Below are positions 21,591-32,366 of a stretch of DNA of 64,000 nucleotides, one piece after another (the first letter of the stretch is position 1; every line of letters starts with the position of its first letter). The notes below the pieces were generated by a model, which saw only the letters and a program-made list of their open reading frames with translations, was not told the origin of the DNA and did not search any database. The position numbers and the translations under genes were made by a program. Source of the stretch: Procambarus clarkii (lineage: Eukaryota > Arthropoda > Malacostraca > Decapoda > Cambaridae); NCBI RefSeq assembly GCF_040958095.1, contig NC_091193.1:30120470-30184469 (forward strand), written 5' to 3'.

Positions 21591-24010
21591 ATGGAGGAGA
21601 CCCTTGTGTCCCTTCTCGCTGTGTGCGAGTTTGAGGGTTGCTCTGTCCCCTTGTCTCAGGGTGACTCTCATTGTTTATGCCTCCGTCATGCTGCCTGTTG
21701 GGTCGGTGACACATTCGACCCTGAGTCCTGCGAGCTGTGTTGCTTGTTCGTGACTCAGTTCACCCAGTCTGCTGATGATTTACTTCGGGTGCAGGCAGCT
21801 CGTGCATTGCAAGGTAGGTTTAGATTGTTGCAACGCGCTCGGGTTGTCACTTCCCCGGATGCCCCGAGGCTGCCCCGCTTTGTGTATTGGGACCCGGACT
21901 TGGGGGTGTTGGTCACTTCGGCCTTGGTTCCGTCTGCGCCCCCTTGTTCTTCCCCCTTTGGTGGTTCATTCTGTCCCCCCCTCTTCCCCCCCCCCCCCGA
22001 CTTCCGGCCCCTAAGTGTCTCAGGGCTTTGGGGTCGGGGTAGGGCTTAGAGGTTTCTGAGACTCGGGCAGTTTTGGGGGTTGCCCCGTCCGGGGTGGCTA
22101 CAGAGGCATTCGAGTCTGTTCCTCCGGCCAATGCTCCGGGGTCTGACCAGTGGGCCCCTTTTCTTCCGGCTCTTTTGGCTGCCCCGGCTTTTTCTTGTGA
22201 GGCCGGGGCTTTGGAGGACGGCTCAGCCCCGGGGCCTGGTGTAGAGGCTCCTGGGGCTGAGGAGGAGCGGACTTGGGGGCCTTGGGCTCCATTGGACCGT
22301 GCATGGATGTTCCGTCCTTCTGAGCGGGGCTTACTTTTGCAAGGAGTGGGGTTTTCCTTTCCCCCCTCTGCGTACAATTGGACTTGGGTTCTGCTCCTCC
22401 CTGGGTTCGGTTCCGTGTCCCTGTGGATTCTTCGGTTCAGTCCTTCCGGAGGTTTTCGGCTACCCGCATCTCTCCGCCTGAGGTGCGGTCGACCTTTGCG
22501 GCTTACCTCCTGCGTGACCCGGAGTACGCCTCCATAATGGATCCTTCTTCGTTCAGGTTTGGATCGTCGTGTCCTTCCTGGGTGCGTTATGAGGTTTCGG
22601 GGTCATCCTGGTTTGCAGACTGCCCCTTGTTTTCACTGGATGCTTGGGACTCGTTCTGTCGGACCCCCACGTTTGAGTGGCGTGAGGCATTGACAGTGGT
22701 CCAGGTTTAGCTGGGCGGTGATTTTAAGCACCTTAATGAGTGTCTTCGCTCCTGCCTTTCTGTGGGATGTTGGTGTGGTGCAGCTCCATGTGCAGGTTCC
22801 TTCCCTGTCGGCTGCTCTTGTGGCTTTTTTGGCTTCGGTCCTGCTTTTCTTTTCCCTCCTGGAGCTATCTTCTGACTGGCTTGCGGAGGATGTTGAGGCG
22901 CTTGGGGCCGTTCCTGGGTCTGATGCTTTGTTCTCGGCTGTTCGGGCATGGTCTGCCATGTTGAAGCTTTTTGCGCCGATCCTGCGGGAGGCGTTGCTGT
23001 GGTTTTTCGATGTGCATTTCGCATGTCGTTAGGCGGTCCTTGCTTCCTCCTTGGAATTCGCTTGGGCCCTGGTTCTTAGATTGTCTTCTCCCTTTTGTCC
23101 TCTGCTTTTTGAGGCTTCTGCGGTTGAGCGTTATATTCAGACGACTTCTTCCTCTTGCCACCCTATGTCTGAGTTGTTAGTGCTCAGGGGGACCTGGGGG
23201 TTGTTGACCAGACCACACACTAGAAGTTGAAGGGACGACGACGTTTCGGTCCGTCCTGGACCATTCTCAAGTCGATTGTGATGAGGAGGTAGGGACAGGC
23301 AATAAATAGGCAAGAGAGAGCTGAGGAGGAAAGTAAGGTGTAGGGGATAGTAGTAAAAATGAGAACTGCAGAAGGCCTATTGGCCCATAAGGCGGGCATG
23401 TTCAGGGAAAGGAGATCCAGAAGTGTTGAACTGGAGAAAGTGAGATAAAGAAAGAGGGAGAACTTGCTCAGCAAGACAGTCTTTGAGAAACCTGAGCTGG
23501 TTCTTTCGACGCTTGGCGGCAAGAAGGGAAGATTCAAGGGCGCGAAAAGGCCGTTTGAAGGAAGGTAGAGCATCGAAGAAATTAAACAGAGTAAGACGCG
23601 TACGTGTGGTATCCATATGCAAGCGATGAGTCACAATAACGTGGCTGAAGTATGTTGACCAGACCACACACTAGAAGTTGAAGGGACGACGACGTTTCAG
23701 TCCGTCCTGGACCATTCTCAAGTCGAACCGAAACGTCGTCGTCCCTTCAACTTCTAGTGTGTGGTCTGGTCAACATACTTCAGCCACGTTATTGTGACTC
23801 ATCGCCTGCACCTGGGGGTTCCTTCCCGGCAGGGTCGTACCAGGGCTCGCGGTTCCGTTCGTCAGGGTAGGCCAAAGGTGTCGGGTTTGGTGCTGGTGCC
23901 ACCTGCGGTCCCGCCTGTGCCTGGTCGGCGCGGTGTTCGCTCTGCGTGCAGGTCGGGTTCTCATAAGGGGCAGCGGCCCTTTCGCTGTTCGCCCCATTCA
24001 TGGGGAGATG
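21591..24010 (+). pseudogene. DIRS gag-like ORF1 (copy E), frameshifted and interrupted
   Basis: The ATG at 21591 opens a frame with a Cys/His cluster, CEFEGCSVPLSQGDSHCLC, then LRHAACWVGDTFDPESCELC (residues ~13-52). This suggests a zinc-binding module. A Pro-rich region follows, then a segment reading RDPEYASIMDPSSFRFGSSC near 22517, a helical region with LLELSSDWL near 22850 and LKLFAPILREALL near 22962, and a basic Arg/Gly-rich C-terminus (23820-23990) that may bind nucleic acid. The first frame stops near 22047 and a Penelope-like fragment splits the 3' part. The comparison with DIRS gag proteins is by position and composition only. Confidence 0.65.
23203..23809 (-). mobile_element. Penelope-like element fragment
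   Basis: Perfect 11-bp duplications (ACCTGGGGGTT) flank it at 23192-23202 and 23810-23820. On the minus strand it has a 5' hairpin with arms of about 80 bases (23731-23809 and 23619-23698). A short coding part follows, reading RKNQLRFLKDCLAEQVLP near 23450-23510, like the N-terminal region of Penelope-like proteins. A second copy of the terminal block ends the insert (23203-23275). Terminal blocks in direct and inverted order are typical of Penelope pLTRs. RT and GIY-YIG domains are absent. Confidence 0.7.
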
Positions 24011-25467
24011 GGGGGAGGCTTTCTCTGTTCGCTCATGCTTGATCTCACGATTTGTGGGCTTTTCGGGTCGTTTCTCGCGGCCTGCGGTGGCGTTGGGTGG
24101 CTCCTCTTCCTATGGGGGGTTCAGGGCTGAAGGGGCAGGTTTCCTCTCCTTCGCTCCGTCGGGTCATCTTGGAGTGGGTGCGCTTGGGCGTGGTCGAAAC
24201 GACGCCGTCCCTCAGGTGGGTTTCCTGCCTGTTTCCGGTTCCGAAACGGGACTGTACAGACCTGCGGTTCATTCTGGACTTGTTCCCTCTGAACCCTTGA
24301 GTTTCTTGTCCCTCGTTTTGGATGACCACTCTGTCCCAGGTCCGGCTTCTGTTGGAGCCAGGTGCTTGAATGGTGTCCCTGGACCTCAAGGACGCGTATT
24401 GGCACGTAACTATTCATATGGGGTTCCGGGACTGGCTCAGTTTTGTTGTGGGGCGTCAGTGCTACTGCTTTTGTTGTCTTCCCTACGGGTTGAATCTGGC
24501 ACTTCGCGTGTTTACACGCATTACCCGGGTCGTGGTGGCCTGTCTGCGTCTGTTAGGTATTCAGGTGTTGGCTTACCTCGACGACTGGCTGGTTTAAGCT
24601 CCCAGTCAGTCAGCGTGTCTGCTCGCCAGGGATTTGGTGCTTTCCCAGCTCGCTGGGTTCGGATTTCTGGTGAACTGGCAGAAGTCCCGTCTGGTTCCCT
24701 CCCAGGTTCGGACCTGGCTGGGTCTTGTGTGGGACTCTTGGACCGCTTCCTTGTCTCTTCCTCCAGAGTTTCTCCTTCGGCTGCGGTCTTGCCTGTGTCT
24801 GTTTCTGGGGGGCTTCCGGGTCACCCAGCGGTTGCTCGAGGGTTTGTGCGGGAAACTGAACTTCGCGGTGTTGGTCTACTTGCCGGGTCGGGTTTGGCTT
24901 CGTCGGCTGTTCTGGGTCCTGCGGGGATGTCCCTTCCGCCTCTCTCGCAATTGCTGGGTTCGACCCCTGGGGGCTTTACGTTGACTGCTGTGTCGCCGGC
25001 TTCCTCTTCGGGTTTTTCAGGGTTCAGTGCCTTGGCGCCTGCCCGAGTCTTCACTCGATGTGTTCATGGACGCGTCGTCTCTCGGCTGGGGCTTTGTGAC
25101 CAGTGTTCACCAGGCCGGCCAGGGGCAGTGGGGTCCGTCCTTCCATTGGGTCCACAGCATGGTGCGGGAGTTCACGGCGGTGTGGTTTGCGCTCCGGAGC
25201 GTTCGGGTCGCCCGCAGATCGACGATCCGGCTCCATTCGGACTGCTCCCCGGTGGTTCATTGCCTGCACCGAGGGGGTTTGGTGCAGTCCTTGGCTCTTT
25301 GGGGTTGGTTGCTTTGGGTGCCTCGTTTGCTGAGTTCTTGGGGTTTGGCTCTCCTGGTGGTTTACGTCTGGGGGGTGGGGAGGGTGTCCAACGTCCTGGC
25401 GGATGGCCTATCCAGGTTCGTTCCCCTCTCCACAGAATGGACAGTCGATGCCAATTCCTTCAGTTGA
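24011..25467 (+). pseudogene. DIRS reverse transcriptase-RNase H (copy E)
   Basis: RT motifs are VSLDLKDAYWHVTIHMGFRD (24373-24432, first catalytic Asp), LPYGLNLALRVFTRITRVV (24478-24534) and LGIQVLAYLDDWLV (24556-24597, YLDD box; stop immediately after). A continued thumb follows, GFGFLVNWQKSRLVPSQVRT (24655 on). RNase H shows VFMDASSLGWGF (25062), MVREFTAVW (25159) and LHSDCSPVVHCLHRGG (25225), i.e. the D, E and D of the catalytic set, and a final VSNVLADGLSR with Asp. Two in-frame stops and one frame change separate these pieces. Confidence 0.8.
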
Positions 25468-26842
25468 TTCTGCCGGACGTTCGGGCGCCTGGAGGTGGAC
25501 CTCTTCGTGTCTGCGTGGTCGAGGTGTTTTCCGGTTTATGTGGCGCCCTTCCCCAACTGCGATGCTGTCGGGATTGACGTTTTTCAGCAGGACTGGTCGA
25601 GGTGGGGGTTCCTGTACCTCTTTCCCCCGGTTCGGCTGCTGCTCCGGGCCCTGGCTCGCTTGGAGACCAGGGTCGAGTGGTTCTCTTGGCCCCGTGGTGT
25701 CTGGCCCAGCCGTGGTTTCAGGCGCTGCTTGCCCTGTGTCTGGACCCGGAGGTTTTTCCGCGGCTCCGTCTCTTTCAGGAGATCGGGCCAGTCTGGTACG
25801 TGTCTGGTTCGCTCTTCTCCGCAAGTCTTCCCGTTTGGTGTTTTTGACTCGTGTTTATCACCATCTTAATGGTGAGCAGGTGGCTTCCTTGTTGGTTTCT
25901 CACTTGCTGGTTTCCTCTCGGCGGCAGTATGAAGTTTCCTGGGAATCCTTCCGGTTCTTTTTGGCCCTTCGTCGTTTTTCGTCACTTTCAGTTCGGGTGG
26001 TGTTGTCCTTTCTCTCTTAGTTGTTTCAGGACCGTCATCTGATGCCTAATACTGTTGCCTCATATCGTGCGGCGCTGGCGGAGCCGCTGTGGCTTGCTTT
26101 CGGTATTGATGTTACTTCTGCGCCATTTCGCAAGCTTTCTCGGGCGTTGCTTCACCTCCGGCCTGCTCATGCGCCGCCTGAGCCATCCTGGTCTTTGGAC
26201 AGAGTGCTCATCTATCTTTCTTCTCCTCTGTTTGTTGTGCCCCCTTCGGTTTAAGATTGCTTTGCTAAGGCTCTTTTTCTGTTGGCATTGTCCTCTGGGG
26301 GTCACGTGGCGGAGCTTCATGCTCTTCTCCGGCACAGAGTTTTTGCTCCTTTGATTGCTGTCTTAAGTATGTTCGTCTGCAACCATCTCCCTCTTTTTTG
26401 GCGAAGAATGAGATTGCTGCTTTCCGGAGGGGTCCTTGGGTTGTTGATGCTTGGGTTGTCAGGCTAGGGGGTTCACCATATGTTGTGTCCAGTTGCGGCC
26501 CTCCGCCGTTGTTTGTGCACCACGGCTTCTGTGTCTGGGGATGCGCTTTAGGTTGATCCGGTTTCCTTTCTTCCCTGTTTGCGGGTTCGGGTCTCTCAGG
26601 TCGTCTGCAGGGTTATTAAATCCAGCCAGCCTGCTGTCTATCCCCGTGTTGTGACGTTCGTAAGTTTGCTGCTCCTGCTGCCGTCTTCGGCAATATGTCT
26701 TGGGCTGACTTTCAGGCACGGGGATTTTGGCGGTTGAACAGGGTCCTGGCTGCACGCTCTCTTGTGAATGTTTCTGGGCCCAGTTGGGCCTGTGTTGCTT
26801 TGGGTCAGTGGATGCAGCCCTTTGTCTCGACTTCGCGTTGAG
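25468..26842 (+). pseudogene. DIRS linker and tyrosine recombinase (copy E)
   Basis: The linker reads VDLFVSAWSRCFPVYVAPFP (25495 on). The recombinase core-binding part starts near 25850 and reads MPNTVASYRAALAEPLWLAF (26042). Catalytic box I is weak here (SSGGHVAELHALL near 26294; the first Arg is replaced by His). The second box reads DVRKFAAPAAVFGN (26650-26694): the Arg is kept but the preceding His codon is lost to a frame slip. The tyrosine position reads AARSLVN (Tyr to Ser). Three catalytic positions are therefore altered and the enzyme should be dead. Confidence 0.7.
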
Positions 26843-26902
26843 CAGTGGAGCACCGACTGCCTGTCTGGTAAGTCCCCATGGTTTTCTTTGGTAGTCTTTG
26901 GT

Positions 26903-27000
26903 GAAGTAGCTCCGGGAAGCCATAGGGGCTTTCCAAGGATACCAGTGTTGAATGTAATGAAACGCCATTTTCTGGGTGAGTCCCGGAGGCTCCCCGGCAA
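26903..27000 (+). repeat. DIRS internal complementary region (copy E)
   Basis: The block reads AGCTCCGGGAAGCCATAGGG, then GATACCAGTGTTGAATGTAA, then TCCCGGAGGCTCCCCGG. It complements the outer end of the adjoining left repeat (27490-27530) and the right terminus (27425-27487), as in copies A, J and H. Confidence 0.75.
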
Positions 27001-27035
27001 CCCTCCCGCCCTCCGCTCGCCGTTTTTTCATGGTT

Positions 27036-27487
27036 TTTGATATCCAGCCTCTGAACTGGGGCGAGGATCGCCAGCTCAGGGGGTCTGGGGTTCCCCCCTT
27101 CCCCCTCCCGGGGAGGGGGGAGCTGCGCAGACATGCGGCGCAGCTCGTGTCGACATGCTTGTTTGCTCATTTTTCTTTTGGGGAGTTCTGTCCATTCGTT
27201 TGTCGATTTTCATTGTTAACCAGAATAGGGGTTTGTTTTGAGGCGCTTATCTTTCTGGGTGTCTGTCCTGGTCGATGGCAGATATAGAATGCTCCAAATC
27301 ACATGTGCCATTGCTCCCCGTGCCTCTGTGAGGGGGCCAGGTTCTGGCTCGTGGTCCCCGGTAGGCTAGAACTCCACCCACATTGACTGATGCAAAATAG
27401 TTAGTTTATCCATATCAGCCATGGATAGCTCCGGGGAGCCTCCGGGACTCACCCAGAAAATGGCGTTTCATTACATTCAACACTGTT
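27036..27487 (+). repeat. DIRS right inverted terminal repeat (copy E)
   Basis: It starts GATATCCAGCCTCTGAACTG, passes the palindrome CTCCCGGGGAGGGGGGAGCT (27103-27122) and AACCAGAATAGGGGTTTGTT (27219), and ends with CACCCAGAAAATGGCGTTTC and CATTCAACACTG before the T-run shared with copy F/G. Confidence 0.8.
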
Positions 27488-27930
27488 TTTTTTTCTGGGA
27501 GAGCCCCCTACGGCTCCCCGGAGCTTACTAGGCTGATATGCTAATGTCAGACTTTGGCATCATTCATGTGTATGGAGTTCTTGTGGGCCTACCGGGGACC
27601 ACGAGCCAGAACCTGGCCCCCCATTAGAGAGGCAAGGGAAGCAATGGCCTGTAGAAACCCCCGTGTGATTGGAAGCATTCTACGTCTGCCATCGACCGGG
27701 TTAGGCACCCAGAAAGGTAGGCGTCCCAAAACAAACCCTTATTCTGGTGAAAATTGTAACCAAAGACCGAACGAGTGGATAGAACTTCCCAAACGAAAAC
27801 GAGCAAACTAGTATGACATCACCCGTCATCGCGCCTCTGTCTGCGCTGCTCCCCCCTCCCCGGGAGGGGGAAGGGGTAGCCCCAAACCCACCGCGCTGGC
27901 GACCCACACCCCCAGTTCTTGAGGCTGATG
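27488..27930 (+). repeat. DIRS left inverted terminal repeat (copy F/G)
   Basis: It begins TTCTGGGAGAGCCCCCTACG at the T-run, then CCCCGGAGCTTACTAGGCTG. GGGGACCACGAGCCAGAACC is at 27594, TCTGCCATCGACCGGGTTAG at 27685, and the C/G palindrome near 27850. It is the reverse complement of 42439-42740 and of copy E's right repeat. Confidence 0.8.
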
Positions 27931-28574
27931 TTATTGCCTCGGTTTTGTGCTCTGGCTCTGGTCTTTTGCGGCGCTGCGCCTTGTGTGTGGCTGCTGTACT
28001 TCAGGGGTGTGAGAGCCTGGAGTTATTCTTCAGTACTCGGGCTGTATGCGCCTAGGGTTCCCTTCCCTAGGTGCCTTGTAAGTACTGCCCTTGGAGCTTG
28101 GAGTTACCCTCCACAAGTTCCTCGGGGTCTGCCTCTGTGTGTCCGTTTCACTGCTCGGTTTTTCGGCTGCCCTTTGGGTACTTGGGTGTTTTGTCTCCCT
28201 CATTTACCTTAGGGTAAGAGGCAGTTTTTGCACTGGTAGGGGATGCAGGGTGCTGCACAGCTAGTTGTCACCTATCACAGCGGTCGGCTCTGTTCCTTGG
28301 GGTACGTTGTCCTCTTGCGGGGGTTTTGTTTTTTCTTTTTGTACTTGCTCAGGTGAGGGGGGGGGGGGTTCTGCCCTACTTGCCACTGGTGTTTGGCCTC
28401 ACCCTGATATTTGGTGGTGCCCCCTGCTTGGTCCCCGTGAGTGTACACGTCCCTGGGGTTCACCTTTAGTCTGTTTGGTTGGTAGTTTTTGGACACCAGT
28501 TAGCAGTACCCCTGCCTGGGCACGAGTCCTCTTAAAGTAAACGCTCAGGACCCTGGGAATCCCCTAGGGGATGC

Positions 28575-30640
28575 ATGGGTCTGATGGATGTGACCCCAGG
28601 GTTTCCCCCCCTCGCTTTGTGCAAGTTTGAGGGTTGTTCGGTCCCCTTGTCTCAGGGCGACCCTCACTGTTTTTGCCTCCGTCACGCAGCCTGTTGGGTC
28701 GGTGACACTTTCGACCCTAAGTCCTGTGAGTACTGCTGCTTACTGGTGACTCAATTTACCCAATCTGTGGATGATCATCTTCAGGTACAGGCTGCGCGAG
28801 CGTTGCATTCTAGGTTTCGTTTGTTGCAACAACTAGGTTAGTTGCTCACTCGGATGCCCCACGGCTGCCCCGTTTTGCTTATAGGGACCCGGACTTGGGG
28901 GTGGGGGTCGCTTCAACCCTGGTTCAGTCGCAAACTCCTAGTCCTTCCCCTTCTGTTGTACGTTCTGGTCCCCCTCCCCTGCTTCCGGCCCCAAAACGTC
29001 TGAGGGTTTCGGAACCGGAGCTGGGGTTAGTTGGTCTTGAGACTTGGGCAGCCTCGGGGGATACCCCTTCCGGTGTGGCAACAGAGGCATTCAAATCTCC
29101 TCCCCCAGCCGAAGCCTCTGGGTCTGACCAGTGGGCCTCATTCTATCCGGCTTCTACGGCTGTGCCGGCCTTGTCTGGTGGGCTTGGTGCTTGGGGGGAG
29201 TCTTGGCCCCGGGTCCTGTGGAGGAGGACCCTGGGGCTGGGGAGGGGCTGGCTTGGGGGCCTTGGGCTTCGTTGGACCCCGCCTGGGTTTTTCTGCCCTC
29301 TGAGTGGAGCTTTCTGTTACAAGGAGTGGGGTTTTCTTTTCCCCCCTCTGCGTATGAGTTGGACTTGGTGTCTTCTCCTCCCCTGGTTCGGTTCCGTGTT
29401 CCCCCGGGTGCTTTGGTTCCGTCTTTCCGGAGGTTTTCGGCTTATCGCATCCAACCTGCTGCGGTGCGGGCGGCCCTTGCAGCTAACCTCCTGTGTGACC
29501 CGGATTATGCCTCGGCAATGGATCCCTTGGCTTTCAGGTTTGCAATTTCGTTCCCTTTCTGACTCCGTTACAAGGTTCCGGAGTCTTCCTGGCTGGCGAG
29601 CTGTCCTGTCTTTGCTTTGGAGGCTTGCCACTCCTGCAGTTCCCGCACGTTTGAGTGGTGGGAGGCTTCAACGTTGCTTCAGGTTTTCCTGGGGGGGGGG
29701 CGACCTTGAGCACCTCAGTGAGTGCTTGTTTGCTCCTCCCCTTCCCTGGGATTTTGGTGTCGTTCAGCTACACGTGCATGTCCCCCTCCTTTCGGCGGCA
29801 CAGGTGGCGGAGGACTTGCGCGCTCGGGGCCTTTTGGTTGCGGCCTTGCGCTTTTTTTCCCTCCTGGAGCTGTCTTCGGACTGGCTCACGGCGGATGTGG
29901 GGGCACTGGGGCTTGACTGCACATAAGGGACATAACTGGCCGACCCCTCACAGTGTTCAAGAGAGAACTGGATAAGCACCTCCAAAGGATACCTGATCAA
30001 CCAGGCTGTGACTCATACGTCAGGCTGCGAGCAGCCGCGTCCAACAGCCTGGTTGATCAGTCCGGCAACCAGGAGGCCTGGTCGACGACCGGGCCGCGGG
30101 GACGCTAAGCCCCGGAAGCACCTCAAGGTAACTTCAAGGGGTTCCTGGGTCTGGCGCCTTGACCTTGGCGGCTCACTCGTCGGCTGCATTGCTGAAGCTT
30201 TTCGCGCCGATCTTGCGGGATGCGGTTGCTCTGTTTTATGCTTCCCAGCTCGCATGTCAGCAGGCTGCGCTTGCCTCCTCTATGGAATCTGCTTGGGCCT
30301 TGGTTCTTAGGATGTCTTCTCCCTTTTGTCCTCTCTTGTTTGAGGCTTCCGCCGTTGCGCAGTATGTTCAGGCTACTTCAGCTTCTTGCCGTCCTATGTC
30401 GCACTTGTTGGTTCTCCGGGGGTCCCGTGGTGGACCTTCCTGGAAGGGTCGTGCCAAGGCTCGGGGTTCCTCTCATCATGGTAGGCAACTGGTGTCTGGT
30501 TCGGGTTCGGTTCCTCCTTCGAACCCGCCTCCGTCTGGTCGGCGCGGTGTTCACTCTGTGCGTGGTTTTGGGTCTCGTAAGGGGCGCCAGCCCTTTCGTG
30601 GTTTGCCCCATTGACGGGGCGATGGGGGGGAGGCTTGCGC
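28575..30640 (+). pseudogene. DIRS gag-like ORF1 (copy F/G)
   Basis: The ATG at 28575 (or the inner one at 28584) opens a frame with the same Cys/His cluster: CKFEGCSVPLSQGDPHCFC, then HAACWVGDTFDPKSCEYCC. Downstream, in shifting frames, are a Pro-rich section, CDPDYASAMDPLAFRF (29502 on), SLLELSSDWLTADVGALG (29864 on), LKLFAPILRDAVALFYASQL (30193 on) and a Ser/Arg-rich basic end (30440-30610). A LINE tail interrupts it at 29920-30139. A G-run at 29692-29700 coincides with a frame change. Confidence 0.65.
29920..30139 (+). mobile_element. 5'-truncated LINE tail inserted in DIRS F/G gag
   Basis: The last coding part and 3' tail of the CTCAAGGTAAC-tail LINE family (compare 17845-18065) end in CACCTCAAGGTAACTTCAAGG. 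DIRS sequence resumes with GGTTCCTGGGTCTG, matching 22909-22922 in copy E. It is 220 bases long and clearly 5'-truncated. Confidence 0.85.
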
Positions 30641-32138
30641 TGTTCGCTCACTCCTGGTTCCACGATTTGTGGGCGTTTCGGGTCATTTCGCATGGCCTCC
30701 GGTGGTGTTGGGTAGCCCCTCCTCCTGCAGGGGGTTCGGGGCTGGCGGGGCAGGCTTCTTCCCCTGCGCTCTGTCAGGTCGTCCTGGAGTGGGTTCGCTT
30801 GGGCGTGGTCGAAACGACTCCGTCCCTCAGATGGGTTTCCCGTCTGTTTCCAGTCCCAAAACAGGACTGTGCGGACCTGTGGTTCATTCTGGACTTGTCC
30901 CGTCTGAACCCCTAGGTTCATTGCCCCTCCTTTCGAATGACTACGCTGTCTCAGGTTCGGCTTCTGTTGTAGTTGGGTGCTTGGATGGTGTTCCTGGACA
31001 TCCGCGACGCTTATTGGCATGTCCCGATTCATCTGGAGTTCTGAGACTGGCTAGGTTTTGTTGTGGGGCTTCGTGCTTACTGCTTTCGTTTTCTCCCGTT
31101 CAGTTTGAACCTGGCACCTCACGTTTTCACACGCCTCACGAGGGTCGTGGTGACCTGTCTGCGTCTGCTAGGTGTTCGGGTGTTAGCCTACCTTGATGAC
31201 TGGCTGGTTTGGGCTCCCAGCCAGTCCGCTTGTCTGCTGGCCAGGGATCTGGTTCTTTCTCAGCTCTCTGGGTTCAGGTTCTTGGTGAACTGGAGGAAGT
31301 CCCATCTGGTTCCCTCCCAGATTTGGACCTGGCTGGGCCTTGTGTGGGACTCTCGGACCGCTTCCTTGTCTTTTCCTCCGGAGTCTCTTCTGCGGCTGCG
31401 GTCCCGCTTGTGCCTGTTTCTAGGGGCTCCTGGGTCACCCGGCAGTTGCTCGAGGGTCTGTGCATGAGCCTGAACTTTGTGATGATGGTCTACCCGCCGG
31501 GTCGGGTTTGGCTTTGTCGGCTCTTCTGGCTCTTTCAGGGACGTCCCTTCCGCCTCTTGCGATCGCTGGGTTCAGGCCCCGAAGGCTTTGCGTCGGTTGC
31601 TGTGTTGCCGGCTTCCTCTTTGGGTTTTTTGGGGTTCAGTGCCGTTGCGCCTACCCGAGCCCTCACTCGATGTGTTCACGGATGCGTCGTCTCTCGGCTG
31701 GGGCTTTGTGTTCAGTGTTCATCAAGCCGGTAAGGGACGGCGGGGTCTGTCCTTCCGTTGAGCCCACAGCACTTTGCTGAAGTTCGCGGCGGTGTGGTTT
31801 ACTCTTCAGAGGCTTCGAGTCGCCAGTGGATCGACAATCCAGCTCCATTCAGACTGCTCCCCGGTGGTTCATTGTCTGAACCGGGGGTGTTTGATGTGGT
31901 CTTTAGCTCTTTGGCGCTGGTCGCTTCGGGTGACTCGTCTGCTGAGTTCTCGGGGTTTGGCTCTCCTGGCGGTTCACGTATGGGGAGTGTCCAGTGTCTT
32001 GGCTGATGGGCTGTCTCGTTTCGTTCCCCTTTCCACGGAATGGATGATCGACGCCGACTCCTTCCAATGGCTTTGCCAGACATTCGGATGCCCCGAGGTG
32101 GACCTCTTCACGTTGGCGTGGTCGCGGCGCCTTCCCTT
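30641..32138 (+). pseudogene. DIRS reverse transcriptase-RNase H (copy F/G)
   Basis: A pre-RT region reads WFHDLWAFRVISHGLRWCWV (30657 on) and FPVPKQDCADLWFILDLSRL (30849 on). The catalytic YLDD box is in VRVLAYLDDWLVWAPSQSAC (31174 on), followed by GFRFLVNWRKSHLVPSQIWT (31270 on) and WDSRTASLSFPP. RNase H starts near 31670 (VFTDASSLGWGF in frame) and keeps LHSDCSPVVHCLNRG (31843 on) and SSVLADGLSRFVPLSTEW. It is interrupted at 32138 by the LINE. A few stops break the frame, for example after RDAYWHVPIHLEF. Confidence 0.8.
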
Positions 32139-32366
32139 ATTAATATATCAGCGAATTAATATATCAGCATTAGTAACTGGCAACTGACGGCATCAGCTGG
32201 CGGCCTGGGACAACAACGTGTCAACAGTACAGCCTCTGGGACCCTAACCCTCGACCATGCGATAAGTACTGACCATACAGTAGAACAAATAAACATATAT
32301 ATTATTACAAATATACGGTATACATATATTATAAATATATAGATATATACAACAAAACAAGGCAAA

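Larger units (their letters stand above)
20521..27487 (+). mobile_element. DIRS-like retrotransposon copy E, full length
   Basis: All DIRS parts are present in order: left inverted repeat, leader, gag-like ORF, RT, RNase H, linker, tyrosine recombinase, internal complementary region and right inverted repeat. A Penelope-like fragment is inserted at 23203-23809, leaving about 6.35 kb of DIRS. T-runs bound the element and no target duplication is seen, as expected for recombinase-mediated integration. It lies inside the recombinase gene of copy D/H and abuts copy F/G head to tail. Confidence 0.85.

Noticed and set aside
23619-23809. Simple palindromic assembly artefact
   Set aside because: The 11-bp target duplications and Penelope-like coding sequence show a real insertion with a natural inverted terminal structure.
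24000-25577. 525-codon plus-strand frame across the DIRS E RT and RNase H region
   Set aside because: It is in the wrong frame: the catalytic motifs (YLDD, FMDASSLGWGF, LHSDCSPVV) occur in another frame of the same DNA; GC-rich composition keeps the shadow frame open.
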